From a virus, in IMG/VR virus record IMGVR_UViG_3300027714_000001, positions 1-64,000 of that record: DNA of 64,000 nucleotides; one strand, written 5' to 3'. The notes under the pieces were generated by a model. The model ran no database searches. It was not told the origin of the DNA and saw only the letters and a list, made by a program, of their open reading frames with translations. Shown here in pieces: positions 1-10,112 of this stretch (the stretch's first letter is position 1; every line of letters starts with the position of its first letter). The translations under genes were made by a program, and so were the position numbers.

Positions 1-524
1 GGAGCGGACGGAGCGGACGGTAGAAGTATAGCTAACGTAACTAAGTCTGGAGAGACCGTAACAATCCAATATGATGATGGTTCTTCTGATGATACGTTCA
101 CAGTAGATAATGGAATCGATGCGGATCCTTTAGAAGTAGATACGGTTACTAAAGCAGGATTGAACACTACTATAACGTTTACGGATGGTACGCAATTTGT
201 TATAGGGGACGGACAGGCTGGAAGGGGTATAAATACCGTAAACAGAACTGGAGAAACCGTAACGGTTAGCTTTGACGATGGTTCAGTTGCTCAAACTTTT
301 GAAGTAGCGGACGGAGCGGACGGAGCGGACGGTAGAAGTATAGCTAACGTAACTAAGTCTGGAGAGACCGTAACAATCCAATATGATGATGGTTCTTCTG
401 ATGATACGTTCACAGTAGATAATGGAATCGATGCGGATCCTTTAGAAGTAGATACGGTTACTAAAGCAGGATTGAACACTACTATAACGTTTACGGATGG
501 TACGCAATTTGTTATAGGGGACGG
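1..524 (+). repeat. 312-bp tandem repeat inside tail fibre gene
   Basis: Bases 1-212 are identical to 313-524 with an offset of exactly 312 bp (104 codons), so the unit keeps the frame. It encodes Gly-Asp-rich beta units. Further partial copies continue to about 630. The left end is cut by the window, so the total copy number is unknown. Confidence 0.9.
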
Positions 525-3500
525 TAGAGGTATAGATACCGTAACTAAGTCTGGAGAGACCGTAACGGTTAGCTTTGACGATGGTTCAGTTGATCAAACT
601 TTTGAAGTAGCGGACGGTCCTGACGCACCAACAGTACTATTAAATGCTTATGTTTCTGATTCATTACCTGTTGAAGCTGAGGAATCTGAAGGAAGAAAAT
701 ACTACTTTCAAGGAGACGGGTATTCAGGTGTAGGTATTATAAAAATACTTGGAATTGATTTTGAAAACGGAGCTCGCGCTAGTCTAAATGGGAACTTTTT
801 AGGTACTATGGGAGCTGCTGATCAAGTTACTTCTTGGTTTAGTTTCGAAGGAGATATACTAGAAGGGCTAAATACTATAAGTATTTGGTCGAGCAATGGA
901 GATGGGGGGACTATTCTAAGAGTTAATGCTACTATAGCTCCTAAAGGCGCAGCTGCTCCAGAAAAGTTTTCTTGGACAGTATATAGTGACTCAAAAACCT
1001 CTGGAAGCATATATACAACTAATTCTGGAAACAGGACATTTACAGGAGTATCTCATAATAGAAACAGCTCCTCTCCTGATACTAGCAGTCATAACTTTTA
1101 CAACTGGTATTTAAGTTTAGATGTTATAGACTTAACTAATGATAGTTATTTGTTTGGTAAACTAGGGGCTTCGCAAATAAATGTGGATGAAGTATTTGCA
1201 GAAGATATAACGGCTACAGGAAGTGTAACTATAGGTACTCCTGAATTAGGTACAGGAACTGTAGGGGCTACTAGAAGCGTTATTTTAAGTGCAGACCCAG
1301 ATGATTCTCCAATACATGTAAGAGGTTCTGATGGAACAGACATGTTACGTTTTATTACTAAATCTATAAATGGGAATCTCCTAGATTTTCTACAATTAGG
1401 TGGAGGATTAGCTCCAAGCACAATAACTTCTTTAGGCGTATTTAGTCCTGAAGTACTATCGGCACTTATACCTGAAGTAGCAGGAGCTACTGGAGGTACA
1501 GTATTACTCCCTAATATGCCGGTAAGTGCTTCTAGTAGTAACACTAAAGAATTTGAAATAGAGATAAATCCTTCTAATGACGGTAATGCTTTAGTGTCTG
1601 TATCCCTAATAAACTCTTACTCTGTACCTGCTACTAATTCTTACAACCACCCACATTTTAGGATGACTTTGTCTAGGTCAACTAATGGAGGGTCTAATTG
1701 GACAGTGTTAACTCAGGCGGAAAAAGTTGGTAGCTTTCATGCAGGAACTGCAGAAGACTATTCAGGCAGTGCTTCGTTATTACTAGAGTATTTAGACGAA
1801 GATCTTACCGCTACGCCAGGGCAAATAAAATATAGTGTACTAATGCAACTTCTTTCTGGTATAATGCCTTCCGACAATAGAATAACAGACTTTACAGCGT
1901 CTCAGCCAATGCAAGGTGGAGGCGCGGCGGGTGCAGCTACGACATTAGGCGGGTTTGACAGTGATTACCACTTAACCTATGAGAACTTTATAGGAGTATT
2001 TCCAAAAGACTCTGACAAGATTAATCGTACTGGGGACACTGGCTTAACCAACTCTTTCATTACAACAGGACATTTTGTTGCAGGAGAAGGAAGCGGCGCG
2101 GTAGGTCTGTCAATTAATGATGGGCATGGCAATGCTAACTTAACGTTTAACCACCATGAAGGTGTGCCTGATACCACAGGTAATTCCGCACGTATTGAAG
2201 TGAATGTGGACACCACTTCAACTGCCAATTTTAGTTTTGAGTTAAAAAGTAATACACAAAAAGGTGTTGCTGAGGCCCTTACACCAGTCCTTAACATCAA
2301 TGAGAATATTTCACTCTTTTATACTGGCGTAACGATTTCAGACAACAAGAGTTTGCGGCTGAACGACAATAGTTGGATATACTTTAATCGAGATGGTGCT
2401 GACTCGCTTCGTATGAACCACGGTACTCAGTCTAATGCGGGTGGTGCTTCTTTTGACTTCTACAACCAGTCAGCAGGTAAGTATGCTTATGTGCGTATGG
2501 GCAGTATTAACGTAAGTGGTAATGCTGATGTTTCGGGCAGTATGAACTTTACTGACGATAACGTAGTCAACCGTACATTTGATATGCTTGATAACGTTGG
2601 CACCCAGTACTTACTACTTTGCGCTAATACTGGTAGTAATAATGTTAGTGGTAACATTCGCATTGTTAGAACTAGTGTTAACTGGCAAGCAGCTAGTATT
2701 GATATTGTTATTACGTCTAACACTTCTAGTATTCAAGGGGGATCACTTGTTGCCCACCAAGAGAAACAAAGTGGTGAGACCTACGACTTAGTTACAGCCA
2801 CCTATAATGGTACAAGCTACGTAGCGATGAAGTACACAGGCAACCCTTACATGTACACGGGGAGGGTGACTTTTACAGGCAAGATGCAGTCTACTGTTGC
2901 TAACTTTATCACTAAAACTGACAGTGAAGTCACAGCCGTAGCAGCTTTATCCAGTGGTGGTGAGTTTGCTATCAAAACTAAAGAACTAAGGTTCAACGGT
3001 TATGATGTTTATCACGAAAATAATATCCCAACGTGGAACCAGAATACTACGGGCAATGCGGCCAGTGCCAATACTGCCAGTAACGCAGACAATGCTGACA
3101 CTCTTAATGGCAAAGATTCATCTAAGTTTGGAGCCGCCGATAATTCTGGTAAATCAGACCCTGACACTTATAAAATTACGTCTGGTTATCGCTTTGACCC
3201 TCATGCCAATAACCCCAGCTCGGAACACTATGCAATTAGCACTTTTGGTAATGGTGCTAACGTGGTCGGGCAACACGCTATACACTTTATTACAGGGGAC
3301 GCTTACACAAGAGCGTTCCCTAGCGGTAACTCGAATGTATGGCGCAAGCAATGGAATGATGGCAACGATGATGCCCTTGCTAAGTTATCTAATGACCAAA
3401 CGTTTACGGGTGACATTAAGTTTGACTCAGGGGATAACACGCACGTAAAAATTGTGTGTGGCGATAATGGTAATGCTGATTTAAGCCTTCTAGGTACAAA

Positions 3501-6500
3501 TCAAGGCACTGGCAGACTGTATGTAGGTCAGTCAGATTCTCACGGTGGGGGTATTGAATACAACGGAGATAGCAGCCCTGCTACTTCGGGTGCGGGCAGC
3601 GATTACATAACATTGTATAGGCGTTCAGCCTCGGTGAACTACTGGACAGCCAGAAACTTTGTAAACAGTAATAACTGGGAGTTTCGTAATGACGTAGAAG
3701 CGCCCTCATTTACGGGTGCTCTTAAAGGCAATGCAGACACAGTTACCAATGGTGTCTACACTACTGGCGATCAGGCTATAAAGGGAAGTAAATCATTTCG
3801 CGCTACAGATATTACGGGCAGTTACCATACTGCTGCTATTGAAATGCGGGAAGTTAACCATGTTACTACTAGTGAATCAGCCGATGCTTTTGCACCCGCG
3901 ATAGGATTTCATTGGGGGGGTACAACGCAAGGGCGTTTGAGTTTACATGCGGATGGACACTTCTACTTTGCTGATGGAATTAACCACACTACATTAAAAT
4001 CGCTTCATGCTAAATTTATAGGTGATCTCCAAGGGAACGTGACGGGCAATGCGGCTACGGTCAACAATGGTGTTTATACTTTTGGCAACCAGACAATAGG
4101 TGGTGTTAAGACTTACGATGGTGATGGGGTCTTTCGTACTGCCACAAAGTGGGAAGTTAGTGGATCTGATGATGCACACCAAAGGGCTGATGCCCGAACT
4201 GATGCAGGAGATGAAGCGCGTCTTTACTGGTATGGCAAAGACAGTGCTGGGGGTACTAGAAACTTCAAACACGCTTGGTATGATGGGTCTAGCTATATCA
4301 ATGTAACCGCTTCATCAGGAGGCAAGCTAACGTTTGGTAATGATTCGGACACCATATACATAGGCTCCAACCGAGTCTACACAGATGCCTACCATCCTGA
4401 TGCAGATACTGCGGATAACGCTATTAAACTTCAGGGGCTTAGACGTTCAACCGCAGCGGTTGATAATACAGTAGTATCAAGAGATGGTAACGCTGATGTA
4501 TATGCTCGTCTGTTAAGAGCAGACTATCAGGACAACAACTACATGGAAGGTGCTATTGCGTTTAGGGCTAGTCCTGATGGTGACAACTATACTAGATATT
4601 GTGATAGTCCTGCTGCTATAAGGAATTGGTTAGGTACTGAGGACGCTTCATTATTGACTACAGGCACTATTCCTTCCAATAGATTACCCGCCATCATAGA
4701 TGGCAATAAAGCATTCACAGGGAATGCTTTATTCGAGTCAACAGCTACTTTTGAAAACTCAGTTGTCGTTGAAAAAGCTCTGTTAGTTGAAGAAGGATTA
4801 GGCGTAGATGGTGATGGTTACTCTGCAATTAGTTATCCCGAAGGTGGGGGTTTAGAACTAGGCGGGAATACAAACGGAGCAATACAGGTAACACTTCCTA
4901 ATTCGTGGACAAACACAATGATGAAATTCACTGTGGAAGTATACGACTACTATAACGATGAATCTTTCACTGCTATTTTGTCAGGCTACACCTACAGTGG
5001 CAGTAATAACTGGTTTAACCCCTCAGTACAGATATTAGGCTCGCGTACTGACAACAACACTAAAATTAGGTTTGGTCACACAGGCACTAAGTGTTGTGTG
5101 TGGATAGGTGAATCTGCAGGAGAAGATGGCACAAACTCAACTTGGTCATATTTAAAAGTTATAGTTAAAGACGTTTTTGTAAGCCATTCCAATAGTAATT
5201 TTAGGACATGGAACACTGGCTGGAATTTAGCCATGACGGAAGCTGCGTTTCCACAGTCAGACTATACCTACAGCGGAGTAAATCTAGTATCGAGCAAAGT
5301 ATTTGCTGATGGTGGTAACAAAAGCTCACCTAGTATCACTTTTAGAAACGACTCAAACACAGGGTTTTTCAGCAAGGCTAACGGAAGCATAGGTGTTACT
5401 GCTAATGGTGTAGAGCAGCTAGCAATAACAACAGGGCCATATGGTTTGGATATGCAAAGCAGCATAGACATGAACAACTATGGTATTGATGACATAAGCC
5501 ATCTTCACTTTAAAGATAACGTCCGCTTCTACGATGGCGGGAACGACAGCTACTTAAACTTTAAATATGGTGATGGTGATAATGGCGGTATCCGTTTAGT
5601 TAATGGAAGCAATGAGCATAAAGGGCTACTGTACGCTAACAATTCTGGTTTTGGTTTACTAAACGAAACAGATCAATGGGCATTTAAGTGTGATGCTGAC
5701 CATTCGTACATGCTGGACAATGGTGCCACTAAGTTAAGTACCACAACAATAGGTGTGTTCGTAAATGGTGATATTAGCCTTTCAAATTACCTTAACGTAC
5801 ATGCTTCAAAAGGTATCACTTCGGCAGGCTGGATACATCTTCATAGGTACGGTAACAATGAAGAGGTAACGGTAGGTAACGACGGCACCGATGTAGGTCT
5901 TCGCGTACCTAATGGCAATACTGTTCTAAGGGATTTAAAGGTCTCTAAAGCTAGGTCAATAATTGAACTGGACTCAACTTCTGGAACAGAAGGTGAGGGC
6001 AGTACACTAAGATTTAACGGAGCAGGACAGAACGTACAGATTAGACATAACTTACACGACTCTACTCGCCCACCTTACGGCTTGCACATTGAAACAGGTG
6101 AAGGGGTTAGCCATACCCAAAAAGCGTATCTTGAAGTCGAAGGCGTTATGGTTTCAGACGAAGTAAATACGAACCTAGTTGAGCTTGGTTCTATGACGTT
6201 AAAGGAATCTTCGCATAGAAATGGTTTACTTCGTATAAGCGATACCACAACTAGCTGGTCAGGGATAATGATTGGCAATGACTATGAAGATTTATGGTCA
6301 TTCATGTCTAATGGGGATGAGTGCGGTCTGTATAATGACAGCACTAACGAGTGGCACATCAAGTCTGTGGATAACCATAGGACTGATATCTACTTCAATA
6401 ATGCTGTGAAGTTTGCAACTACAAACACAGGTATTGATGTAACAGGTAATGTCGTTGCTACTGGGACGGTCTTTGGAGATGAAGTTACTGAAACATCTGC

Positions 6501-6813
6501 TTTGAAATACAAGGACATTACGCATAGAGTTTCACTAAAAGATTCACTGTCTAACGTTATTGAGATTGGCAGAAAAGGTACTGCAATCGGTACGCTCAAA
6601 AATGATGATACTAAGAAAGTACATCGTTGGTTCATCGCTGATGAAGTTGCTGAAGTCACGCCTGAAGTTGTTCGTTACGTGAATGGTGAAGTAGACGGTT
6701 TAAGCTACTCAAGAATGTTACCAGATGCTTACGCAGCTATTGCTAAGCAGCAGGAGTATATTGAGAAGCTTGAAATTAGACTACAACGATTGGAGGCTTT
6801 ACTAAATGGCTAA
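1..6813 (+). CDS. Giant tail fibre protein with C-terminal S74 chaperone domain (5' partial)
   Basis: The frame is open from base 1, so the start lies upstream; at least 2270 codons are present. The N-terminal part (bases 1-630) is built of short repeated Gly-Asp-rich units (VTKSGETVTVSFDDGS, GADGADG), including a 312-bp tandem duplication. The middle has beta-rich fibre segments with repeated phrases such as NGVYTTGDQAIKGSKSF and NGVYTFGNQTIGGVKTY, as in T4-type long tail fibres. The last ~105 residues, from SALKYKDI at about 6496, match the peptidase S74 intramolecular chaperone: conserved Ser at the cleavage junction, Lys shortly after, and a C-terminal coiled coil (KQQEYIEKLEIRLQRLEALL). 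By family, the domain trimerises the fibre and then cuts itself off. Likely the L-shaped fibre equivalent and a host-range determinant. Codon use changes near 1950-2000 from ATA/AGA-rich to a more GC-rich style, suggesting a recombinant distal part. The next gene starts 8 nt before the stop. Confidence 0.9.
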   Translation, partial: GADGADGRSIANVTKSGETVTIQYDDGSSDDTFTVDNGIDADPLEVDTVTKAGLNTTITFTDGTQFVIGDGQAGRGINTVNRTGETVTVSFDDGSVAQTFEVADGADGADGRSIANVTKSGETVTIQYDDGSSDDTFTVDNGIDADPLEVDTVTKAGLNTTITFTDGTQFVIGDGRGIDTVTKSGETVTVSFDDGSVDQTFEVADGPDAPTVLLNAYVSDSLPVEAEESEGRKYYFQGDGYSGVGIIKILGIDFENGARASLNGNFLGTMGAADQVTSWFSFEGDILEGLNTISIWSSNGDGGTILRVNATIAPKGAAAPEKFSWTVYSDSKTSGSIYTTNSGNRTFTGVSHNRNSSSPDTSSHNFYNWYLSLDVIDLTNDSYLFGKLGASQINVDEVFAEDITATGSVTIGTPELGTGTVGATRSVILSADPDDSPIHVRGSDGTDMLRFITKSINGNLLDFLQLGGGLAPSTITSLGVFSPEVLSALIPEVAGATGGTVLLPNMPVSASSSNTKEFEIEINPSNDGNALVSVSLINSYSVPATNSYNHPHFRMTLSRSTNGGSNWTVLTQAEKVGSFHAGTAEDYSGSASLLLEYLDEDLTATPGQIKYSVLMQLLSGIMPSDNRITDFTASQPMQGGGAAGAATTLGGFDSDYHLTYENFIGVFPKDSDKINRTGDTGLTNSFITTGHFVAGEGSGAVGLSINDGHGNANLTFNHHEGVPDTTGNSARIEVNVDTTSTANFSFELKSNTQKGVAEALTPVLNINENISLFYTGVTISDNKSLRLNDNSWIYFNRDGADSLRMNHGTQSNAGGASFDFYNQSAGKYAYVRMGSINVSGNADVSGSMNFTDDNVVNRTFDMLDNVGTQYLLLCANTGSNNVSGNIRIVRTSVNWQAASIDIVITSNTSSIQGGSLVAHQEKQSGETYDLVTATYNGTSYVAMKYTGNPYMYTGRVTFTGKMQSTVANFITKTDSEVTAVAALSSGGEFAIKTKELRFNGYDVYHENNIPTWNQNTTGNAASANTASNADNADTLNGKDSSKFGAADNSGKSDPDTYKITSGYRFDPHANNPSSEHYAISTFGNGANVVGQHAIHFITGDAYTRAFPSGNSNVWRKQWNDGNDDALAKLSNDQTFTGDIKFDSGDNTHVKIVCGDNGNADLSLLGTNQGTGRLYVGQSDSHGGGIEYNGDSSPATSGAGSDYITLYRRSASVNYWTARNFVNSNNWEFRNDVEAPSFTGALKGNADTVTNGVYTTGDQAIKGSKSFRATDITGSYHTAAIEMREVNHVTTSESADAFAPAIGFHWGGTTQGRLSLHADGHFYFADGINHTTLKSLHAKFIGDLQGNVTGNAATVNNGVYTFGNQTIGGVKTYDGDGVFRTATKWEVSGSDDAHQRADARTDAGDEARLYWYGKDSAGGTRNFKHAWYDGSSYINVTASSGGKLTFGNDSDTIYIGSNRVYTDAYHPDADTADNAIKLQGLRRSTAAVDNTVVSRDGNADVYARLLRADYQDNNYMEGAIAFRASPDGDNYTRYCDSPAAIRNWLGTEDASLLTTGTIPSNRLPAIIDGNKAFTGNALFESTATFENSVVVEKALLVEEGLGVDGDGYSAISYPEGGGLELGGNTNGAIQVTLPNSWTNTMMKFTVEVYDYYNDESFTAILSGYTYSGSNNWFNPSVQILGSRTDNNTKIRFGHTGTKCCVWIGESAGEDGTNSTWSYLKVIVKDVFVSHSNSNFRTWNTGWNLAMTEAAFPQSDYTYSGVNLVSSKVFADGGNKSSPSITFRNDSNTGFFSKANGSIGVTANGVEQLAITTGPYGLDMQSSIDMNNYGIDDISHLHFKDNVRFYDGGNDSYLNFKYGDGDNGGIRLVNGSNEHKGLLYANNSGFGLLNETDQWAFKCDADHSYMLDNGATKLSTTTIGVFVNGDISLSNYLNVHASKGITSAGWIHLHRYGNNEEVTVGNDGTDVGLRVPNGNTVLRDLKVSKARSIIELDSTSGTEGEGSTLRFNGAGQNVQIRHNLHDSTRPPYGLHIETGEGVSHTQKAYLEVEGVMVSDEVNTNLVELGSMTLKESSHRNGLLRISDTTTSWSGIMIGNDYEDLWSFMSNGDECGLYNDSTNEWHIKSVDNHRTDIYFNNAVKFATTNTGIDVTGNVVATGTVFGDEVTETSALKYKDITHRVSLKDSLSNVIEIGRKGTAIGTLKNDDTKKVHRWFIADEVAEVTPEVVRYVNGEVDGLSYSRMLPDAYAAIAKQQEYIEKLEIRLQRLEALLNG

Positions 6814-8077
6814 TATAAGTTTCTACCATGACTCAGAGAATGGCACTATCGTTATTGATGGTGTCGGTAACAGCACTAGTAACCGTGTGGAGCTTACACC
6901 TGACGATGTTTTAACTTTTAGCAATACAACAGCATCGGGCTTTGGAAGTGTAACTGTCAGCAGTTTTAGATCTGATCAGTTCACTTCTACTAGTTCGTTG
7001 TCTTTGTCTAAAGGGCAGAACGGTGCAAGAACAGTCAAGAGCTCACCTAACTTCACTACCGACACTATAACGTTCGCTAAGACTGGTGCTGCTACAGCTT
7101 ATGCTTACATTAATATCACATCGGGCGCTGACACAGACCCTAACGATTTTAACATAGGAATACCTGTACGAGGTGCTGACTTAGGTGTGACGTATTACTT
7201 TGAAGAGTTTAAAGTGAGAAGTATCAGTGAGCCTGTAGCGGTATCTGTAAATAGCAATAGCGCCATGTCTTTCGCCATTAAACCTGATGGTGGTAGCTAT
7301 GGTTCATGGGTTACTAGTGGTAATGTCAGTGTCAATGACTTTGTGAAAGTTAGAGGTACAGCGTCTTCTTCTTATAACACACAAGTGGTTTACACATTAA
7401 ACATAGGGAGCAATAGCGATAGTAATACGATAAAGACTAAGACTGATCCTGCGCAGGGTACGTTTATTGCTTTTCCGTATACAACAAATATCAGCTTAAA
7501 GAAAGTTTCTGAGTTCTTTGCGGCACCGCTTTCTCAAGTGCCAAGAGGGGCAACTGTTCCTAGATATATGAGCGCGTATAGAAGAGGCGGATTATACGTA
7601 CCTGACGTGACTCAAAACGCTAGTATCGCTACTACTGACCAAGCACAAGATTTAAAACTTTCTTCTTTTTCTGGCAGTGGTACTACTGTGTATTTCAATA
7701 AGAGCCCCGCTAACAAGATAGTCTCTATGAACGTTATAGGAGGCTCTGCAACAGCTAGTATAGCGTGGGTAGTTCAAGCTGACTGGACTCTAGGTCATAG
7801 CCCGTCTATGGGTTATAACGCTGAGTATAGATACACCTTTATAGAATTTGATCCTGAAGGACCACAGCATGGTACTGGTGCTACACTTAGTGCTACTAGT
7901 GGCGACCCTTTTGTCTATGACAAGACTAATACTGGTTTTGCTATAGAAGCTACATCGTCAGGAACCTTTGATCAACAATTTCAAGGAGAGATAACTATGT
8001 ATATGCGTTCTCTCCTAGACACGTCAGTAGTATTAACACAAGTTATTGGTTACACTATTGACTTTTACGGCAATTAA
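6806..8077 (+). CDS. Tail-fibre-linked structural protein, 423 aa
   Basis: Function not recognised. It is rich in Ser, Thr, Gly and Asn with many beta-prone stretches and has no signal peptide or membrane segment, as expected of a virion tip or fibre-associated protein. It starts inside the end of the S74 fibre gene (8-nt overlap), so the two are translationally linked. Its last ~110 residues (GYNAEYRYTF ... VLTQVIGYTIDFYGN) are clearly related to the product of the fragment at 8497-8820, which marks that fragment as a remnant of a paralogue. The codon style matches the distal part of the fibre gene rather than the phage backbone. Confidence 0.75.
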   Translation: MANISFYHDSENGTIVIDGVGNSTSNRVELTPDDVLTFSNTTASGFGSVTVSSFRSDQFTSTSSLSLSKGQNGARTVKSSPNFTTDTITFAKTGAATAYAYINITSGADTDPNDFNIGIPVRGADLGVTYYFEEFKVRSISEPVAVSVNSNSAMSFAIKPDGGSYGSWVTSGNVSVNDFVKVRGTASSSYNTQVVYTLNIGSNSDSNTIKTKTDPAQGTFIAFPYTTNISLKKVSEFFAAPLSQVPRGATVPRYMSAYRRGGLYVPDVTQNASIATTDQAQDLKLSSFSGSGTTVYFNKSPANKIVSMNVIGGSATASIAWVVQADWTLGHSPSMGYNAEYRYTFIEFDPEGPQHGTGATLSATSGDPFVYDKTNTGFAIEATSSGTFDQQFQGEITMYMRSLLDTSVVLTQVIGYTIDFYGN

Positions 8078-8102
8078 GCCACAACTATTAGGAATTATTA
8101 CA

Positions 8103-8459
8103 ATGATTACAGCAACATTTACAGATCCACAAGGCCAGAAATGGGTTGACGCTAAACTAAGAGCTATCAACTTTAATGTTAACTGCAACAGTTCAATGAG
8201 CGTTAATCATAACGACTTAGATTCTCCTCAAGGGCGCACTAACATGAATGCCAGCGGTAACATGCAGGTTATATATTGGCCTAACCAAGAAGCTATTGAC
8301 GCAGGTCATACGCCATACTCTTTGGATAAGCCAGCTGATGATATGGGCGATAAGCAGTTCCGTGTGACTTTTGACATGATGCCTGTTGATGCAGCAGCAC
8401 TAGAAGCAGCATGTGAAACTCATTTGGTAGATGTGATACTCCCTCCAATGCAGGGTTAA
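8103..8459 (+). CDS. Small tail-fibre cassette protein, copy 1
   Basis: 118 aa starting MITATFTDPQGQKW. The start is the ATG at 8103, preceded by a weak GGA Shine-Dalgarno. Family not recognised; by position it could be a fibre-tip or fibre-assembly protein. It is about half identical to the 8851-9207 product, sharing the opening MITATFTDPQGQ, a central NMQV.YWP and a C-terminal V.(I/L)PPM. Its codons resemble the preceding 423-aa gene, so the two probably arrived together. Confidence 0.75.
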   Translation: MITATFTDPQGQKWVDAKLRAINFNVNCNSSMSVNHNDLDSPQGRTNMNASGNMQVIYWPNQEAIDAGHTPYSLDKPADDMGDKQFRVTFDMMPVDAAALEAACETHLVDVILPPMQG

Positions 8460-8496
8460 AATAAACTGGTTACTGTTGTTGTTTGCTTTACAATAG

Positions 8497-8820
8497 CAGG
8501 AAGCTAGCCTAGCCGGGGCTGCCAAAGATAATTGCGACTTTGGGTATAGTCTTATGGCAATATATAATATGACATACTACTACATACTAACAGAAAATGA
8601 ACCAACTACCCCTACTGAAAGAAAGGGGGCTGTGTTAGTTACACAAAACGTTAATGGGTATTCAGTACTAAATACATACTTTGGGGTTTCAGTAGAATCT
8701 CAAGGAAACTTTGAACATAGTTTCGAGGGTACAGTAACTATGTACGCTAAATCCTTAGTAAATAATGTTACTTTAGTACAAACTATAGGATATTCATTCT
8801 TCATACACAATAATTTATAA
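8497..8820 (+). pseudogene. Truncated 3' remnant of a second 423-aa-type gene
   Basis: An 88-aa reading frame begins at ATG 8554, but similarity to residues ~325-423 of the 6806-8077 product extends upstream of that ATG without gaps (QEASLAG ... NCDFGYSL aligns with TASIAWV ... WTLGHSPS) to an in-frame TAG at 8494-8496. This shows a decayed, 5'-truncated gene rather than a designed small one. The C-terminal pattern EGTVTMYAKSL ... VQTIGYS parallels GEITMYMRSL ... TQVIGYT. Codons are ATA/TTA-rich like the phage backbone, so it is probably the older resident copy. Confidence 0.75.
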
Positions 8821-8850
8821 TATAGGCTTAGGCCAACAAGGAAACAAAAA

Positions 8851-9207
8851 ATGATTACAGCAACTTTTACAGACCCACAAGGACAGACTTGGACAGACGC
8901 TAAACTTAAAGTTATTAACTACAGCGTTAACATTAATTCTAATATTAGCAAATCACACAATAATATGGAAAACCCTAATGAGAATTCTGAGGTTAGCGCG
9001 AACTTTAACATGCAAGTAGTGTACTGGCCAACTATTGAAGCTTTTAATGCGGGGTATAGTGCCTACAGCTTAAAGAATCTAGAGAACAATAGTATGGCTA
9101 CAGATAACTTTAGATTTAGTTCTAGTATTGCTCCTGCTACTCAAGAACAACTTGAACAAGCCTGCGAAGAATACTTAGAAACTGTACTTATCCCTCCTAT
9201 GGTATAA
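8851..9207 (+). CDS. Small tail-fibre cassette protein, copy 2 (paralogue)
   Basis: 118 aa, MITATFTDPQGQTW, with AAGGAAAC upstream as ribosome-binding site. Paralogue of the 8103-8459 product but written in the AT-rich codon style of the phage. It follows the truncated remnant at 8497-8820, so this pair looks like what is left of the original fibre-tip cassette. The open frame is intact, so it may still be made. It ends just before the bidirectional terminator. Confidence 0.75.
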   Translation: MITATFTDPQGQTWTDAKLKVINYSVNINSNISKSHNNMENPNENSEVSANFNMQVVYWPTIEAFNAGYSAYSLKNLENNSMATDNFRFSSSIAPATQEQLEQACEEYLETVLIPPMV

Positions 9208-9213
9208 AACCGC

Positions 9214-9250
9214 AAAAACCCCTATCAGCGCAAGCCGGTAGGGGTTTTTT
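9214..9250. terminator. Bidirectional intrinsic terminator
   Basis: An 11-bp stem AAAAACCCCTA / TAGGGGTTTTT closes a 14-nt loop, with A and T runs on both sides. It sits between the converging fibre (+) and replication (-) operons and can end transcription from both. Confidence 0.9.
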
Positions 9251-9251
9251 A

Positions 9252-10112
9252 TTAACTTAAGTTTTCTTCACAAAATTTCATTACTACACAAAGATTATCT
9301 ACGTCAGGGGCAATTATTGCATCCTCACAATGAGATACTAAATCTATTAGTGCGTAATTTTTTAGTATTAAGTCTTCGCTATTATTTATGTTTTGTATAA
9401 ACTTTTGATTTCCTGCAATAGGTATCGAATCATATATGTCGAAAGCAGACCCGTAAGTTTTAACTAGGTTATACGCTCTCTTGATACCTACACCAGGAAC
9501 TCCTGGAATACTGTCTGAGGTGTCTCCTTGTAATACTTTAATACTTAAAAATTCTTCTACAGTGTCGCACTCATGCTGCTCATAGAAGGTATCTAATGTA
9601 TACTCTTTTCTTGTTACAAACGAGAATCTACTAACATTTTCTGCTAAGAGTAAGTCCCAGTCTCCATCTGAACTTATTAGCCAAGTATGGTTATACATAT
9701 GAGAGTATTCTTTTACAATATATGCCGCAAGGTCATCTGCCTCAACATATTCAATTCTTAAGAGAGGATACCTAGATTGCGCTAATTCTAAAGCTCTCTC
9801 GTATCCCTCAAAGAATATCTTCATTTGTTCTTTTGCTTCATCTGTCTGATCTTCGTGAGTCTTTTTACGTCCTCCTTTGTAGCCTGCATCAATATCTTTA
9901 CGATACTTAGAATACTTCTTATCTGCTAACAGTATGATTGTCCTAGCCGAATAAGATTTTCCAAAAGAGCCTATAGTAGTTACAAACTCTGCTGCAAAAT
10001 CTACAACGCTTCTATGCTTAAATCTAAAGGCAAAGTTCATACAGTCTAGTATTACTAAGTTTTCTATGGGGTCTGCATTGACCACTTCATCTAATTCACA
10101 CAACCCTTTCAT
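9252..10112 (-). CDS. 5'-3' exonuclease / flap endonuclease (T5 D15-like)
   Basis: 286 aa. FEN-family nuclease that removes 5' flaps and RNA primers and degrades DNA 5' to 3'. Visible metal-binding and helix-hairpin motifs: EADDLAAYIV (~125), SSDGDWDLLL (~147) and the H3TH loop QGDTSDSIPGVPGVGIKRA (~195-213). Length fits T5 D15 (about 290 aa). It overlaps the resolvase-like gene by 4 nt and is last in the operon, the T5 position of D15. Acts with DNA polymerase and ligase in Okazaki processing and with the SbcDC-like pair in recombination. Confidence 0.93.
   Translation of the reverse strand: MKGLCELDEVVNADPIENLVILDCMNFAFRFKHRSVVDFAAEFVTTIGSFGKSYSARTIILLADKKYSKYRKDIDAGYKGGRKKTHEDQTDEAKEQMKIFFEGYERALELAQSRYPLLRIEYVEADDLAAYIVKEYSHMYNHTWLISSDGDWDLLLAENVSRFSFVTRKEYTLDTFYEQHECDTVEEFLSIKVLQGDTSDSIPGVPGVGIKRAYNLVKTYGSAFDIYDSIPIAGNQKFIQNINNSEDLILKNYALIDLVSHCEDAIIAPDVDNLCVVMKFCEENLS

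Noticed and set aside
160-6813. TTG at 160 as start of the tail fibre gene
   Set aside because: The same frame is open back to base 1 and encodes the same repeats, so the gene enters from outside the window.
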